Assembly (NCBI GenBank): GCA_028698535.1
Contig: JAQVDA010000033.1
Coordinates: forward strand, 1-7,268
Source: Bacilli bacterium
GTDB lineage: Bacteria; Bacillota_I; Bacilli_A; RF39; UBA660
Direction: 5' to 3'
Length of the DNA stretch: 7,268 bases
Shown: piece after piece, positions 1 to 5,879 of the stretch
How positions within the stretch are numbered: the stretch's first letter is position 1
How the letters are laid out: each line of letters begins with the position of its first letter
Program-made: the position numbers and the translations under genes
Notes under the pieces: generated by a model
Databases searched by the model: none
What the model was told of the DNA's origin: nothing
The model's input: the letters and a program-made list of their open reading frames with translations, nothing else

Positions 1-51
1 ACCAAAACTATTCAATTAACTAATAGTACCGCTGTGCCTAAAACACCATAA
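1..51 (+). CDS. C-terminal end of an unidentified upstream protein (partial)
   Basis: Frame 1 is open from the left edge and reads TKTIQLTNSTAVPKTP before a TAA stop at 49-51. The other two forward frames hit stops within about 25 bases, so this is the most likely coding frame. Only 16 residues are visible, too few to assign a family. The Thr/Ser/Pro-rich tail resembles in style the C-terminus of the prepilin that follows, so a third member of a prepilin array is possible; this is inference. About 97 non-coding bases separate it from the next gene, and no clear terminator is seen between them. Confidence 0.4.
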   Translation, partial: TKTIQLTNSTAVPKTP

Positions 52-100
52 TCTATGTGTATAAAAATAAATATTAGTTAATTAGATGAATGAAAAAAAG

Positions 101-124
101 TTATTATTTTAATAATAATAATAA
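101..124 (+). repeat. AT-only hairpin and AAT triplet tract in the first prepilin leader
   Basis: TTATTATT at 101-108 is the exact complement of AATAATAA at 111-118, and the right arm continues as an AAT triplet run to about 124. The tract ends some 10 bases before the AAGGAGG Shine-Dalgarno at 134-140. It could be a weak hairpin terminating the upstream gene, part of the promoter region, or a slippage-prone spacer. The sequence alone does not decide. I found no convincing -35/-10 pair in 52-148. Confidence 0.35.
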
Positions 125-148
125 AGGAAGTTTAAGGAGGAAAGAAAA

Positions 149-598
149 ATGAAACAATATCAAAGGAAAGGTTTTACTCTAGTAGAATTATTAGCGGTTA
201 TCGTAGTGTTAGGAATTATTCTATTAATTGCGGTCCCTAATGTTCTTGGTATTATTACTAATACTAAAAAAGATTCTTATCTATCGACCGGAAAGATGGC
301 CATTTCGGCCGCTAAATTACTTGTTGGATCTGATACTACATTACAACCGGCGACGGGATGTTATAAAATATTATTTAGCAATTTACCACTAGAAAATTTA
401 GGTAAAGTTGATGCAGCTACTTCATATGTTACGGTAACCAAAGATGGTGATAGTTTTACATACCAAGTGGCTTTAACGACTACTGATGTTTTCATGATAA
501 ATTTAACTAGTAATCTTGATACTAGAGCTAATGTAGTCCCATATGCTGTAGAAACATATACTGATTTTACAAATAACCCTTGTACTGCAAAACCATAA
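149..598 (+). CDS. Prepilin-like protein with class III signal (type IV pilin / pseudopilin family), two cysteines
   Basis: This 149-residue protein begins with a short basic leader, MKQYQRKG, followed by FTLVELL. That is a type III signal: a prepilin peptidase would cut after Gly8, leaving an N-terminal Phe to be methylated, and the conserved Glu is at mature position 5 (residue 13). Residues about 9-36 form the hydrophobic helix that anchors and packs pilins. The rest is a small globular head rich in beta-forming residues. Cys71 and Cys145 could form a disulfide closing the head, as in many pilins and in ComGC. The start is well supported by AAGGAGG at 134-140, eight bases upstream. It belongs to the pilin/pseudopilin family used in DNA uptake, type IV pili or type II secretion. 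No assembly ATPase, platform protein or prepilin peptidase is in view, so the actual machine is unknown. Confidence 0.88.
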   Translation: MKQYQRKGFTLVELLAVIVVLGIILLIAVPNVLGIITNTKKDSYLSTGKMAISAAKLLVGSDTTLQPATGCYKILFSNLPLENLGKVDAATSYVTVTKDGDSFTYQVALTTTDVFMINLTSNLDTRANVVPYAVETYTDFTNNPCTAKP

Positions 599-625
599 AA
601 ATAAAATAATATTTAACGATTAAAT

Positions 626-659
626 ATATCTATCTGTATATACAGATAGATATTTTATT
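626..659 (+). terminator. Perfect 28-bp palindrome with T-rich tail, probable terminator of the first prepilin gene
   Basis: Positions 626-653 are a perfect inverted repeat; each arm begins ATATCTATCTGTA, the centre is GTATATAC, and there are no mismatches. It starts 28 bases after the prepilin stop codon and is followed by TTTTATT. This fits a Rho-independent terminator, although the stem is AT-rich. Being fully symmetric, it could also act on the other strand or serve as a protein-binding dyad. Confidence 0.62.
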
Positions 660-686
660 GTAATTTATTTATGATTGTTATATAGT
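658..686 (+). promoter_or_regulatory. Candidate sigma-A promoter for the second prepilin gene
   Basis: TTGTAA at 658-663 (4 of 6 to TTGACA) is followed after 17 bases by TATAGT at 681-686 (5 of 6 to TATAAT). It begins at the tail of the preceding terminator and lies 30 bases before the ATG at 717, with GAGGAGG at 704-710 between. The placement suggests the two prepilin genes are transcribed separately. Confidence 0.45.
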
Positions 687-716
687 TAATATAACAAGAT
701 ACTGAGGAGGTTATTA

Positions 717-1226
717 ATGATTAATAAAAGAGGTGGTTTTACCTTAATTGAGTTATTAGGTGTTATTGTCATTTTAGCCTTAATATCATTAATTGCTATT
801 CCCAATACGGTTGCTTTTATTGAAGGTAAAAAAAAGGAAACTTTTGCCGGTACCGCTGAAATGATGTTGGCCAAGGCCAAGGTTTTTGTTACTGAGAATA
901 CTGAGATTGTTTTACCCGCTAATGATTTAGATGCCACTTTAATTACTTTGGCTCATTTAAGAATTAATAGTATTACTAAGGATGTTGATGGTGGTTATTA
1001 TGATCGTGATAATTCTTATGTGTTAATTACTAAAATTAATGATGAATTAGTTTATTATGTGACCTTAGTTGGGTCTGAACGTAATGTAAGTTTAGTTAGG
1101 GATGGGGAAATTACTTCCGATAAGGTTACTAGTAGCCCGCCTGAACCTTTAAAAACTATTGATGAAACATATACGCTTGATGATGGGGTAGTAACCGTAA
1201 AGAATGTTTATCCAGTATCTGAATAA
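717..1226 (+). CDS. Prepilin-like protein with class III signal, cysteine-free
   Basis: This 169-residue protein has a seven-residue leader, MINKRGG, followed by FTLIELL, so the predicted prepilin peptidase cut is after Gly7 with the conserved Glu at mature position 5 (residue 12). Residues about 8-35 form the hydrophobic N-terminal helix, continuing into a charged helix at about 36-60. The head contains no cysteine, unlike the upstream prepilin, and ends in an acidic tail with a Pro-rich linker (SSPPEP, about 139-144). GAGGAGG at 704-710, six bases before the ATG, fixes the start. The two prepilins resemble each other only in the N-terminal helix, so they are probably distinct subunits (for example major and minor, or two pseudopilins) rather than recent duplicates. 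Which machine they serve cannot be told from here. Confidence 0.88.
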   Translation: MINKRGGFTLIELLGVIVILALISLIAIPNTVAFIEGKKKETFAGTAEMMLAKAKVFVTENTEIVLPANDLDATLITLAHLRINSITKDVDGGYYDRDNSYVLITKINDELVYYVTLVGSERNVSLVRDGEITSDKVTSSPPEPLKTIDETYTLDDGVVTVKNVYPVSE

Positions 1227-1251
1227 AACAAGGTGCAAACCTTGTTTTTTT
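1226..1251 (+). terminator. Rho-independent terminator after the second prepilin gene
   Basis: AAACAAGGT at 1226-1234 pairs with ACCTTGTTT at 1239-1247 around a GCAA tetraloop of the GNRA type, followed by a run of seven T (1245-1251). It starts on the last base of the prepilin stop codon, so the gene ends directly in its terminator. Confidence 0.87.
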
Positions 1252-1261
1252 ACGCTATAAT
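1233..1261 (+). promoter_or_regulatory. Candidate sigma-A promoter for nfo
   Basis: A perfect TATAAT -10 lies at 1256-1261, 20 bases before the nfo ATG. At 17-base spacing the -35 is GTGCAA (1233-1238), only a 3 of 6 match, and it falls inside the preceding terminator hairpin. The -10 is convincing; the -35 is weak. Confidence 0.5.
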
Positions 1262-1281
1262 AAAATTATGGTGGTGTAAAA

Positions 1282-2202
1282 ATGAATTTAATAATTGGTG
1301 GTCATGTTTCTTTTAGTAAAGAGGAACAATTACTAGGGAGTGTTAAAGAGGCCTTAAGTTATGGCTGTAATACTTTTATGTGTTATACGGGGGCGCCTCA
1401 AAATACTAATCGTGTTCCCATTAATGATAAAGCAACCGCTTTAGCGCGCGACTTAATGAAAAAAAGTGAGATTAACTATAGAGATATAGTGGTTCATGCC
1501 CCTTATATTATTAATATTGCTAATGGTGTTAATAAGGATACTTATTATTTTTCTATTAAGTTTTTACAAGCGGAAATTAAAAGATGTGAACAATTAGGGA
1601 TTAATAAGATTGTTGTTCATCCAGGAAGTCATGTTGGTCAAGGTTATGAAAAAGGGATGGAAAATATAATTAAGGCCTTAAATATGATTATCAATAAGGA
1701 ACAAAAGGTGATGATTTGTCTCGAAATAATGTCTGGTCGTGGTAGTGAGTGTGGTTGTAATTTTGAACAACTAAAACATATTATTGATGGAGTAACATAT
1801 CAAGATAAAGTAGGGGTGTGTTTAGATACTTGTCATATGCATGATGGTGGTTATGATTTAAGTAATTTTGACAAGGTTTTAACTGAATTTGATAATATGA
1901 TCGGTTTAAATAAATTAGCGGTTATACATATTAATGACAGTAAAAATGAGCGTGGTTCCAAAAAGGATCGTCACGCTAATATTGGTTTTGGTAATATTGG
2001 TTTTGAAAATTTAATTAATATTATGTATCATCCTAAATTAAAAGATGTTCCGAAAATATTAGAGACGCCCTATGTGGATGATTCATTAAAGAATATTGTT
2101 TATCCACCGTATAAATTTGAAATAGCGATGATTAAGAAGAAAAAGTTTAATCAGTCCTTATATAATGATATAAGAATGTATTATCAAAGTAAAGAAAGCT
2201 AA
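1282..2202 (+). CDS. nfo: Endonuclease IV (AP endonuclease, zinc-dependent)
   Basis: This 306-residue protein is a class II AP endonuclease that cuts 5' to abasic sites in cytosolic base-excision repair, using a three-metal centre in a TIM barrel. The family's metal ligands are all visible: His72 (VVHAPY), His113 (VHPGSH), Glu148 (LEIMSGRG), Asp182 and His185 (LDTCHMHDGGYD), His216 (HINDSKN), Asp229 and His231 (DRHANIGFG) and Glu261 (LETP). The N-terminal GGHVS motif shows that the barrel's first strand is present, so the start is sound. It is slightly longer than the E. coli enzyme (285 residues), mainly through a basic, Lys-rich C-terminal tail from about residue 275. The ribosome-binding site is GGTGGTG (1270-1276), an imperfect Shine-Dalgarno. 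It appears to be transcribed alone or at the head of a unit with the downstream PBP gene. Confidence 0.96.
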   Translation: MNLIIGGHVSFSKEEQLLGSVKEALSYGCNTFMCYTGAPQNTNRVPINDKATALARDLMKKSEINYRDIVVHAPYIINIANGVNKDTYYFSIKFLQAEIKRCEQLGINKIVVHPGSHVGQGYEKGMENIIKALNMIINKEQKVMICLEIMSGRGSECGCNFEQLKHIIDGVTYQDKVGVCLDTCHMHDGGYDLSNFDKVLTEFDNMIGLNKLAVIHINDSKNERGSKKDRHANIGFGNIGFENLINIMYHPKLKDVPKILETPYVDDSLKNIVYPPYKFEIAMIKKKKFNQSLYNDIRMYYQSKES

Positions 2203-2246
2203 TTATTAATTTACTAAAATAAGTACTTTAATTAATTTTAATAAAA

Positions 2247-2319
2247 CCCTCCTTATAAATCTTTATTGATTTAGATTGATAATAAATTAATTTTTATCTA
2301 ACTAACGGGATAATATAAT
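2247..2319 (+). promoter_or_regulatory. Leader region of the PBP gene with TATAAT and an anti-Shine-Dalgarno-like stretch
   Basis: The 2203-2340 gap is almost pure AT and has no clear terminator for nfo. TATAAT is at 2314-2319 and GATAAT at 2309-2314, but no good -35 stands at 16-18 bases (TTTTTA at 2291-2296 is the best). CCCTCCTTAT at 2247-2256 is complementary to a strong Shine-Dalgarno sequence and stands out as a C-rich patch in an AT-rich gap. The promoter assignment is tentative. Confidence 0.28.
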
Positions 2320-2340
2320 AATAAGGATACGGTGGTGATA

Positions 2341-4413
2341 GTGTTGCATTATAACCGAAAGTATAGTCCGTATAAATCAATAAAGGTGACAAAGGAATTA
2401 ATTGAATATAAGTTTAGTGTGCTCGCGATGGTGATGATTGTTTTGTTTTCGTTTATAACCATAGCGTTATATAATTTACAGATTTTAAATCAAAAACAGC
2501 ATTCAAAAAGAGCGGTTGCTTTAGGGGAATTAATCGTTGAGGGTACTTCCGTACCACGGGGACGGATTTATGATCGAAATTATAATTTAATAGTTGATAA
2601 TATGCCTGTTAAAACTATTATCTATCAGAAGGAAAGGGGTATTACTAAAAAGGAAGAGATTAAACTTGCTTATCAAGTAGCTGAATTGATTGATATTGAC
2701 GCTGGTAAATTAACTGATCGTAATTTACGGGAATTTTGGTTAATTAATAATAATAAAGGGGCGCAGGGAAAGATTACACCGGCTGAAAGACGGTTATTTA
2801 AAGAGCGTAAACTAACATTATCGGAAATGGAAAATTTACAATTAGAGAGAATTACCACGGACGAATTAAATGAATATAATGATTTTGATAAAAAAGTAGC
2901 CTATCTTTATTTTTTAATGAACCAGGGTTATTATTATGATGAAAAAGTAATTAAAAATGAGACTGTAACAGATCAAGAATATGCTCTTATATCTGAACGG
3001 GTTCATATATTAAGGGGTTTTAAGCCAAAATTAGATTGGGAAAGAAAATACTTATATAATAATATCTTCCGTTTAATTTTGGGTAATGTTTCGACTGAAA
3101 AACAAGGGATTCCCGCCGAATTAAAGGATTATTATTTAAACCAAGGTTATCAGCTAAATGATCGGGTTGGTATCAGTTATTTAGAGTACCAATATGAACA
3201 TTTCCTAAAGGGGGTTAAACCACAATATCAACTCTTAAAAAATAATAACTATCAGTTGATTAGTGCGGGTGAGCGTGGTAAAGATATCGTGTTAACCATT
3301 GATATTAAGTTACAACAAGCTCTAGAGGAGATTTTAACTGAGGAGATTTTAAAGACTAAAAGGGAACCAAATACGGCCTATTATAATCGTTCCCTAGTCG
3401 TGATTATTAATCCAAAAACCGGGGAAATATTAGCGATGAGTGGTAAACAAGCGTTACCTGATAATAAAGGGGAATATAGAATTATTGATTATACTCCCGG
3501 GATTATGACCTCACCAGTAACCGTGGGTTCCGTGATTAAAGGGGCTTCAATGATGGTTGGTTATCAACAAGGAGTAATTGATATTGGGACTAGGATGTTA
3601 GATGAGTGTATCAAGATTAAAGATACGCCTCGTAAGTGTTCTTGGCGCACTTTGGGGTGGGTTAATGATATTGAGGCCTTAAAATGGTCATCGAATGTTT
3701 ATCAATTTAAAATTGCCATGGGCGTGGGGAAAGGACAATATGCTTATAATTATCCATTAAAGATTGATCCGGAGGCTTTTTCTATTTACCGGCGAACTTA
3801 TCATGAATTTGGTTTAGGGGTTAAAACAGGAATTGATTTACCAATTGAAAGCATTGGTTATGTAGGTAATAGTACTTTACCAGGCCATTTACTTAATTTT
3901 GCGATGGGTCAGTATGATACCTATACTCCTATTCAATTAGCTCAATATATTAGTACGCTTGCTAATAATGGTTATCGCTTACAACCTTATTTATTAAAGG
4001 CGGTATATCAATCTAGTAATAATGAACATTTAAAGACCGCTTTATATCAAGCCCATCCGCAAATATTAAATAAAGTTAAGGTTGAGGATAAATATATTAA
4101 GCGCGTGCAGGAAGGTTTACAAGCTGTAATGGGTGGTATTTTAGGGCGCGGTTATATGGGTAATGCTCCTAAGCCGGCTGGAAAAACGGGGACGGCGGAG
4201 AGTTTTTTTGATAGTGATGGTGATGGTATTATTGATAAAGAAACGATTACGACTACTTTTGCCGGTTATGCCCCTAGTGATAATCCAGAGATGGCGATTG
4301 TCGTTGTTTCCCCTGATGTTAGACAGTTAGATACTCGTTCTAGTTATCAAAGTAATGTTAATCGCCGAATTGCGATAAGAGTAGTAAATAAATTCTTTGC
4401 ACTTTATCAATAA
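2341..4413 (+). CDS. Class B penicillin-binding protein, PBP2 type (peptidoglycan D,D-transpeptidase)
   Basis: This membrane-anchored transpeptidase cross-links peptidoglycan outside the membrane. From the GTG at 2341 it has 690 residues: a short basic cytoplasmic tail, one transmembrane helix (about 25-46), the class B N-terminal signature RGRIYDR (73-79), a long dimerisation/pedestal region, then the transpeptidase domain from about 310. All three active-site motifs are intact: SVIK with nucleophile Ser397, SSN (450-452) and KTGT (615-618). The SVIK/SSN/KTGTAE pattern and length resemble Bacilli elongation PBPs such as pneumococcal PBP2b or B. subtilis PbpA. Start choice is uncertain among GTG 2332, GTG 2335, GTG 2341 and TTG 2344. 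GGTGGTGAT at 2331-2339 is one mismatch from the extended Shine-Dalgarno and favours 2341 or 2344. Just after KTGT lies an Asp-rich loop, DSDGDGIID (624-632). An elongation rather than division role is inferred. Confidence 0.93.
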   Translation: MLHYNRKYSPYKSIKVTKELIEYKFSVLAMVMIVLFSFITIALYNLQILNQKQHSKRAVALGELIVEGTSVPRGRIYDRNYNLIVDNMPVKTIIYQKERGITKKEEIKLAYQVAELIDIDAGKLTDRNLREFWLINNNKGAQGKITPAERRLFKERKLTLSEMENLQLERITTDELNEYNDFDKKVAYLYFLMNQGYYYDEKVIKNETVTDQEYALISERVHILRGFKPKLDWERKYLYNNIFRLILGNVSTEKQGIPAELKDYYLNQGYQLNDRVGISYLEYQYEHFLKGVKPQYQLLKNNNYQLISAGERGKDIVLTIDIKLQQALEEILTEEILKTKREPNTAYYNRSLVVIINPKTGEILAMSGKQALPDNKGEYRIIDYTPGIMTSPVTVGSVIKGASMMVGYQQGVIDIGTRMLDECIKIKDTPRKCSWRTLGWVNDIEALKWSSNVYQFKIAMGVGKGQYAYNYPLKIDPEAFSIYRRTYHEFGLGVKTGIDLPIESIGYVGNSTLPGHLLNFAMGQYDTYTPIQLAQYISTLANNGYRLQPYLLKAVYQSSNNEHLKTALYQAHPQILNKVKVEDKYIKRVQEGLQAVMGGILGRGYMGNAPKPAGKTGTAESFFDSDGDGIIDKETITTTFAGYAPSDNPEMAIVVVSPDVRQLDTRSSYQSNVNRRIAIRVVNKFFALYQ

Positions 4414-4424
4414 TTTGTTATAAT
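4397..4424 (+). promoter_or_regulatory. Extended -10 sigma-A promoter for rpmG-efp
   Basis: A perfect TATAAT at 4419-4424 is preceded by TG one base upstream (TGTTATAAT, 4416-4424), the extended -10 form. A TTGCAC -35 at 4397-4402 is 16 bases upstream. The -35 lies inside the last codons of the PBP gene and the spacer spans its stop codon. This is the best promoter in the window, as expected for ribosomal protein and translation factor genes. Confidence 0.8.
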
Positions 4425-4452
4425 CAGAAATAGGGGTAAAGGAGGTATCGTT

Positions 4453-4602
4453 ATGAGAGAGCGAATAACTTTGGTTTGTACGGAATGTAAAGAAGAAAAC
4501 TATCGGACCACCAAAAATAAAAAAAATAATCCAGATTGTTTAGAATTAAGGAAGCATTGTTCACGTTGCCGTAAAACAACACTTCATAAAGAAAAAAAAT
4601 AA
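4453..4602 (+). CDS. rpmG: 50S ribosomal protein L33, four-cysteine zinc form
   Basis: This 49-residue protein reads [12 protein letters not shown] at the start and has the family's KNKKNNPD core. It is a small protein of the large ribosomal subunit near the E site. Cys9/Cys12 and Cys36/Cys39 form two CxxC pairs, so this is the zinc-binding (C+) form rather than the zinc-independent paralogue induced under zinc limitation in some Bacilli. Cys29 is an additional fifth cysteine where Arg is common in relatives I remember (NNPDR). A full Shine-Dalgarno, AAAGGAGGT at 4438-4446, is six bases before the ATG. The length matches the family. It lies 22 bases upstream of efp with no terminator between, so the two are very probably co-transcribed from the promoter at 4397-4424. 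Confidence 0.96.
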   Translation: MRERITLVCTECKEENYRTTKNKKNNPDCLELRKHCSRCRKTTLHKEKK

Positions 4603-4624
4603 GGTATGTTAGGGGGAACAACTA

Positions 4625-5182
4625 GTGATTAATGTAAATGATTTCAAAAACGGCGTTACTATCTTATTAGATGGTAATATTTATCAAGTATTAGAATTCT
4701 TACATGTTAAACCGGGAAAAGGCGGGGCTTTTGTGCGTAGTAAATTAAAAAACTTAAGAACCGGAGCCATTATTGATTATACTTTTAATGCGGGTATTAA
4801 AGTAGAGCGAGCCCATATTGAAAAAAAGCAAGTTCAATATTTATATTCAATGAATCAACAATATTATTTTATGAATATGAGTAATTATGAACAAATAGAA
4901 GTAAGTCTAGAAAAGATAAAAACGGAAGCGAAGTTTCTAAAAGAAGGTTTACAAGTGGAATTATTGTTATATCAAGGCGAGATATTAGCTTTAATGTTAC
5001 CAGATAAAATTACGATAAAGGTATTAAGGACTGAACCAGGGGTGCGCGGTAACACCTCAACGACGGCGATGAAGGACGCCTATTTAGAAAATGAGATGAC
5101 TATTAAGGTTCCTCTCTTTATTGCGGAAGGAGAAGAAATAATTCTATCAACGCGCGATGGTAAATATATATCCCGGGCATGA
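4625..5182 (+). CDS. efp: Elongation factor P
   Basis: EF-P binds the ribosome between the P and E sites and relieves stalling on polyproline stretches. The protein has 185 residues, the usual length, with a GTG start: MINVNDFKNG matches the family N-terminus exactly in position. Three beta domains are expected: KOW-like (about 1-64), central OB (65-127) and C-terminal OB (128-185). The tip loop HVKPGKGGAFVRSK carries Lys32, the residue modified in B. subtilis EF-P (5-aminopentanol) and equivalent to E. coli Lys34. The C-terminus ends YISRA, as is typical. One deviation is that the usual Gly in the signature K-x-A-x4-G-x2-(hydrophobic)-x-V-P is Glu in KDAYLENEMTIKVP. The ribosome-binding site AGGGGGA (4611-4617) is G-rich but not canonical. 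The stop is TGA, which supports the standard code. It is the second gene of an rpmG-efp unit. Confidence 0.97.
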   Translation: MINVNDFKNGVTILLDGNIYQVLEFLHVKPGKGGAFVRSKLKNLRTGAIIDYTFNAGIKVERAHIEKKQVQYLYSMNQQYYFMNMSNYEQIEVSLEKIKTEAKFLKEGLQVELLLYQGEILALMLPDKITIKVLRTEPGVRGNTSTTAMKDAYLENEMTIKVPLFIAEGEEIILSTRDGKYISRA

Positions 5183-5206
5183 TATAAAACTAATAAAGGG
5201 TAATAT

Positions 5207-5268
5207 TGAAGTGCTATACTGAAAATGTTTGTTTTACTTGATATACTTCATAATAACTCTTTTTTTTT
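5207..5268 (+). terminator. Weak hairpin region and T9 run after efp, possible terminator
   Basis: TGAAGT at 5207-5212 can pair with ACTTCA at 5245-5250, with further imperfect AT pairing inside, and a run of nine T follows at 5260-5268. The nine-base gap between stem and T-run and the long loop make this a poor intrinsic terminator. No better candidate separates efp from the sporulation gene. Confidence 0.22.
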
Positions 5269-5297
5269 GTAATAAATTTTTAAATAATCAATATAAT
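5212..5297 (+). promoter_or_regulatory. Two tentative promoter elements upstream of spoIIIAH
   Basis: TGCTATACT at 5212-5220 has the extended -10 form (TGnTATAnT) but lacks a recognisable -35. Nearer the gene, TATAAT at 5292-5297 stands 19 bases from TTGTAA (5267-5272), a longer spacer than usual. I found no clear sigma-E motif (CATACA-T with an upstream ATA box) in 5183-5324, although spoIIIA genes are sigma-E-dependent in B. subtilis. Confidence 0.25.
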
Positions 5298-5324
5298 TTA
5301 CTAGTAGTTATAGGAGGGATACTT

Positions 5325-5840
5325 ATGGTCAATAAACAAGGATTATGGTTTTTAACTTTGCTTAGTTTAGTGTTGGTTTTAACGGTATATTATATTACTA
5401 TGCCCGGGGAACTATTATTAACAAATAATCAAAACTATACTGATAAAATTAGCCGAGAAGAATTAGAAACAAAAGAAAGCATGGAAATAACAGAAAGTGA
5501 TTTACTAGCGTCGTTAAGAGTTGAGGCTGATGATAAAATGATGACGACCCTAAAGGACTTGGAGATGGTTTTAACTGATCTTGAGGCTACCATTGAAGAG
5601 AAAAATAATGCTTATGAACAAATAAAATATTTAAATATCTTAAGAGGGACCGAGGAAAAACTAGAAGCAAAGGTCAAACAAGCGATTAAAAAAGATGTGT
5701 TTGTGAAGATGGACCATGATCAAATTAAAATTGTGGTAGCTAGTAAGGACCATAGTTATCGGATTGCTAATGATATAATGAGAAGCATTCAAGAGGAGTT
5801 TAATCATAAGATGTATATTTCGGTTAAGTTTCAAGTGTAA
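5325..5840 (+). CDS. spoIIIAH: Stage III sporulation protein AH-like (SpoIIIAH)
   Basis: The protein has 171 residues. The N-terminus, MVNKQGLWFLTLLSLV then VYY, closely matches B. subtilis SpoIIIAH as I remember it, and residues 7-25 form a transmembrane helix with the rest outside. Residues about 42-118 are charged and helix-prone, including EEKLEAKVKQ. The C-terminal part (about 120-171) reads VKMDHDQIKIVVASKDHS...ISVKFQV and fits the ring-building domain by which SpoIIIAH assembles in the mother-cell membrane and binds forespore SpoIIQ. It is shorter than the B. subtilis protein (about 218 residues), mainly in the linker. The ATG at 5325 is chosen because TAGGAGG at 5311-5317 sits seven bases upstream and the homology starts there; an in-frame TTG at 5229 is rejected. 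Its neighbours are efp upstream and gerE downstream; spoIIIAA-AG are absent here. Confidence 0.85.
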   Translation: MVNKQGLWFLTLLSLVLVLTVYYITMPGELLLTNNQNYTDKISREELETKESMEITESDLLASLRVEADDKMMTTLKDLEMVLTDLEATIEEKNNAYEQIKYLNILRGTEEKLEAKVKQAIKKDVFVKMDHDQIKIVVASKDHSYRIANDIMRSIQEEFNHKMYISVKFQV

Positions 5841-5879
5841 TTATTAATAGAGTAATGTTCTTGATAGGCTAATTCTCTC

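Noticed and set aside
111..124. AAT triplet tract as a phase-variation switch of the first prepilin gene
   Set aside because: It has only about four repeats, lies outside the coding frame and is not placed within a recognisable promoter spacer, so switching cannot be supported.
686..937. Open frame of 83 codons on the minus strand
   Set aside because: It lies opposite the second prepilin gene, has no ribosome-binding site of note and encodes a low-complexity product without family features. It is a shadow of the coding strand.
2673..2858. Open frame of 61 codons on the minus strand
   Set aside because: It is wholly inside the PBP gene in antisense, with no recognisable protein features.
5180..5182. 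TGA read as tryptophan (Mycoplasma-type code)
   Set aside because: TGA ends EF-P exactly at the family's usual ISRA-type terminus, and tryptophans in the other proteins are TGG.
5229..5324. Upstream TTG start that would add 32 residues to SpoIIIAH
   Set aside because: There is no ribosome-binding site before the TTG, the added residues are a translation of AT-rich spacer including the T9 run, and both the strong TAGGAGG and the family homology begin at the ATG at 5325.
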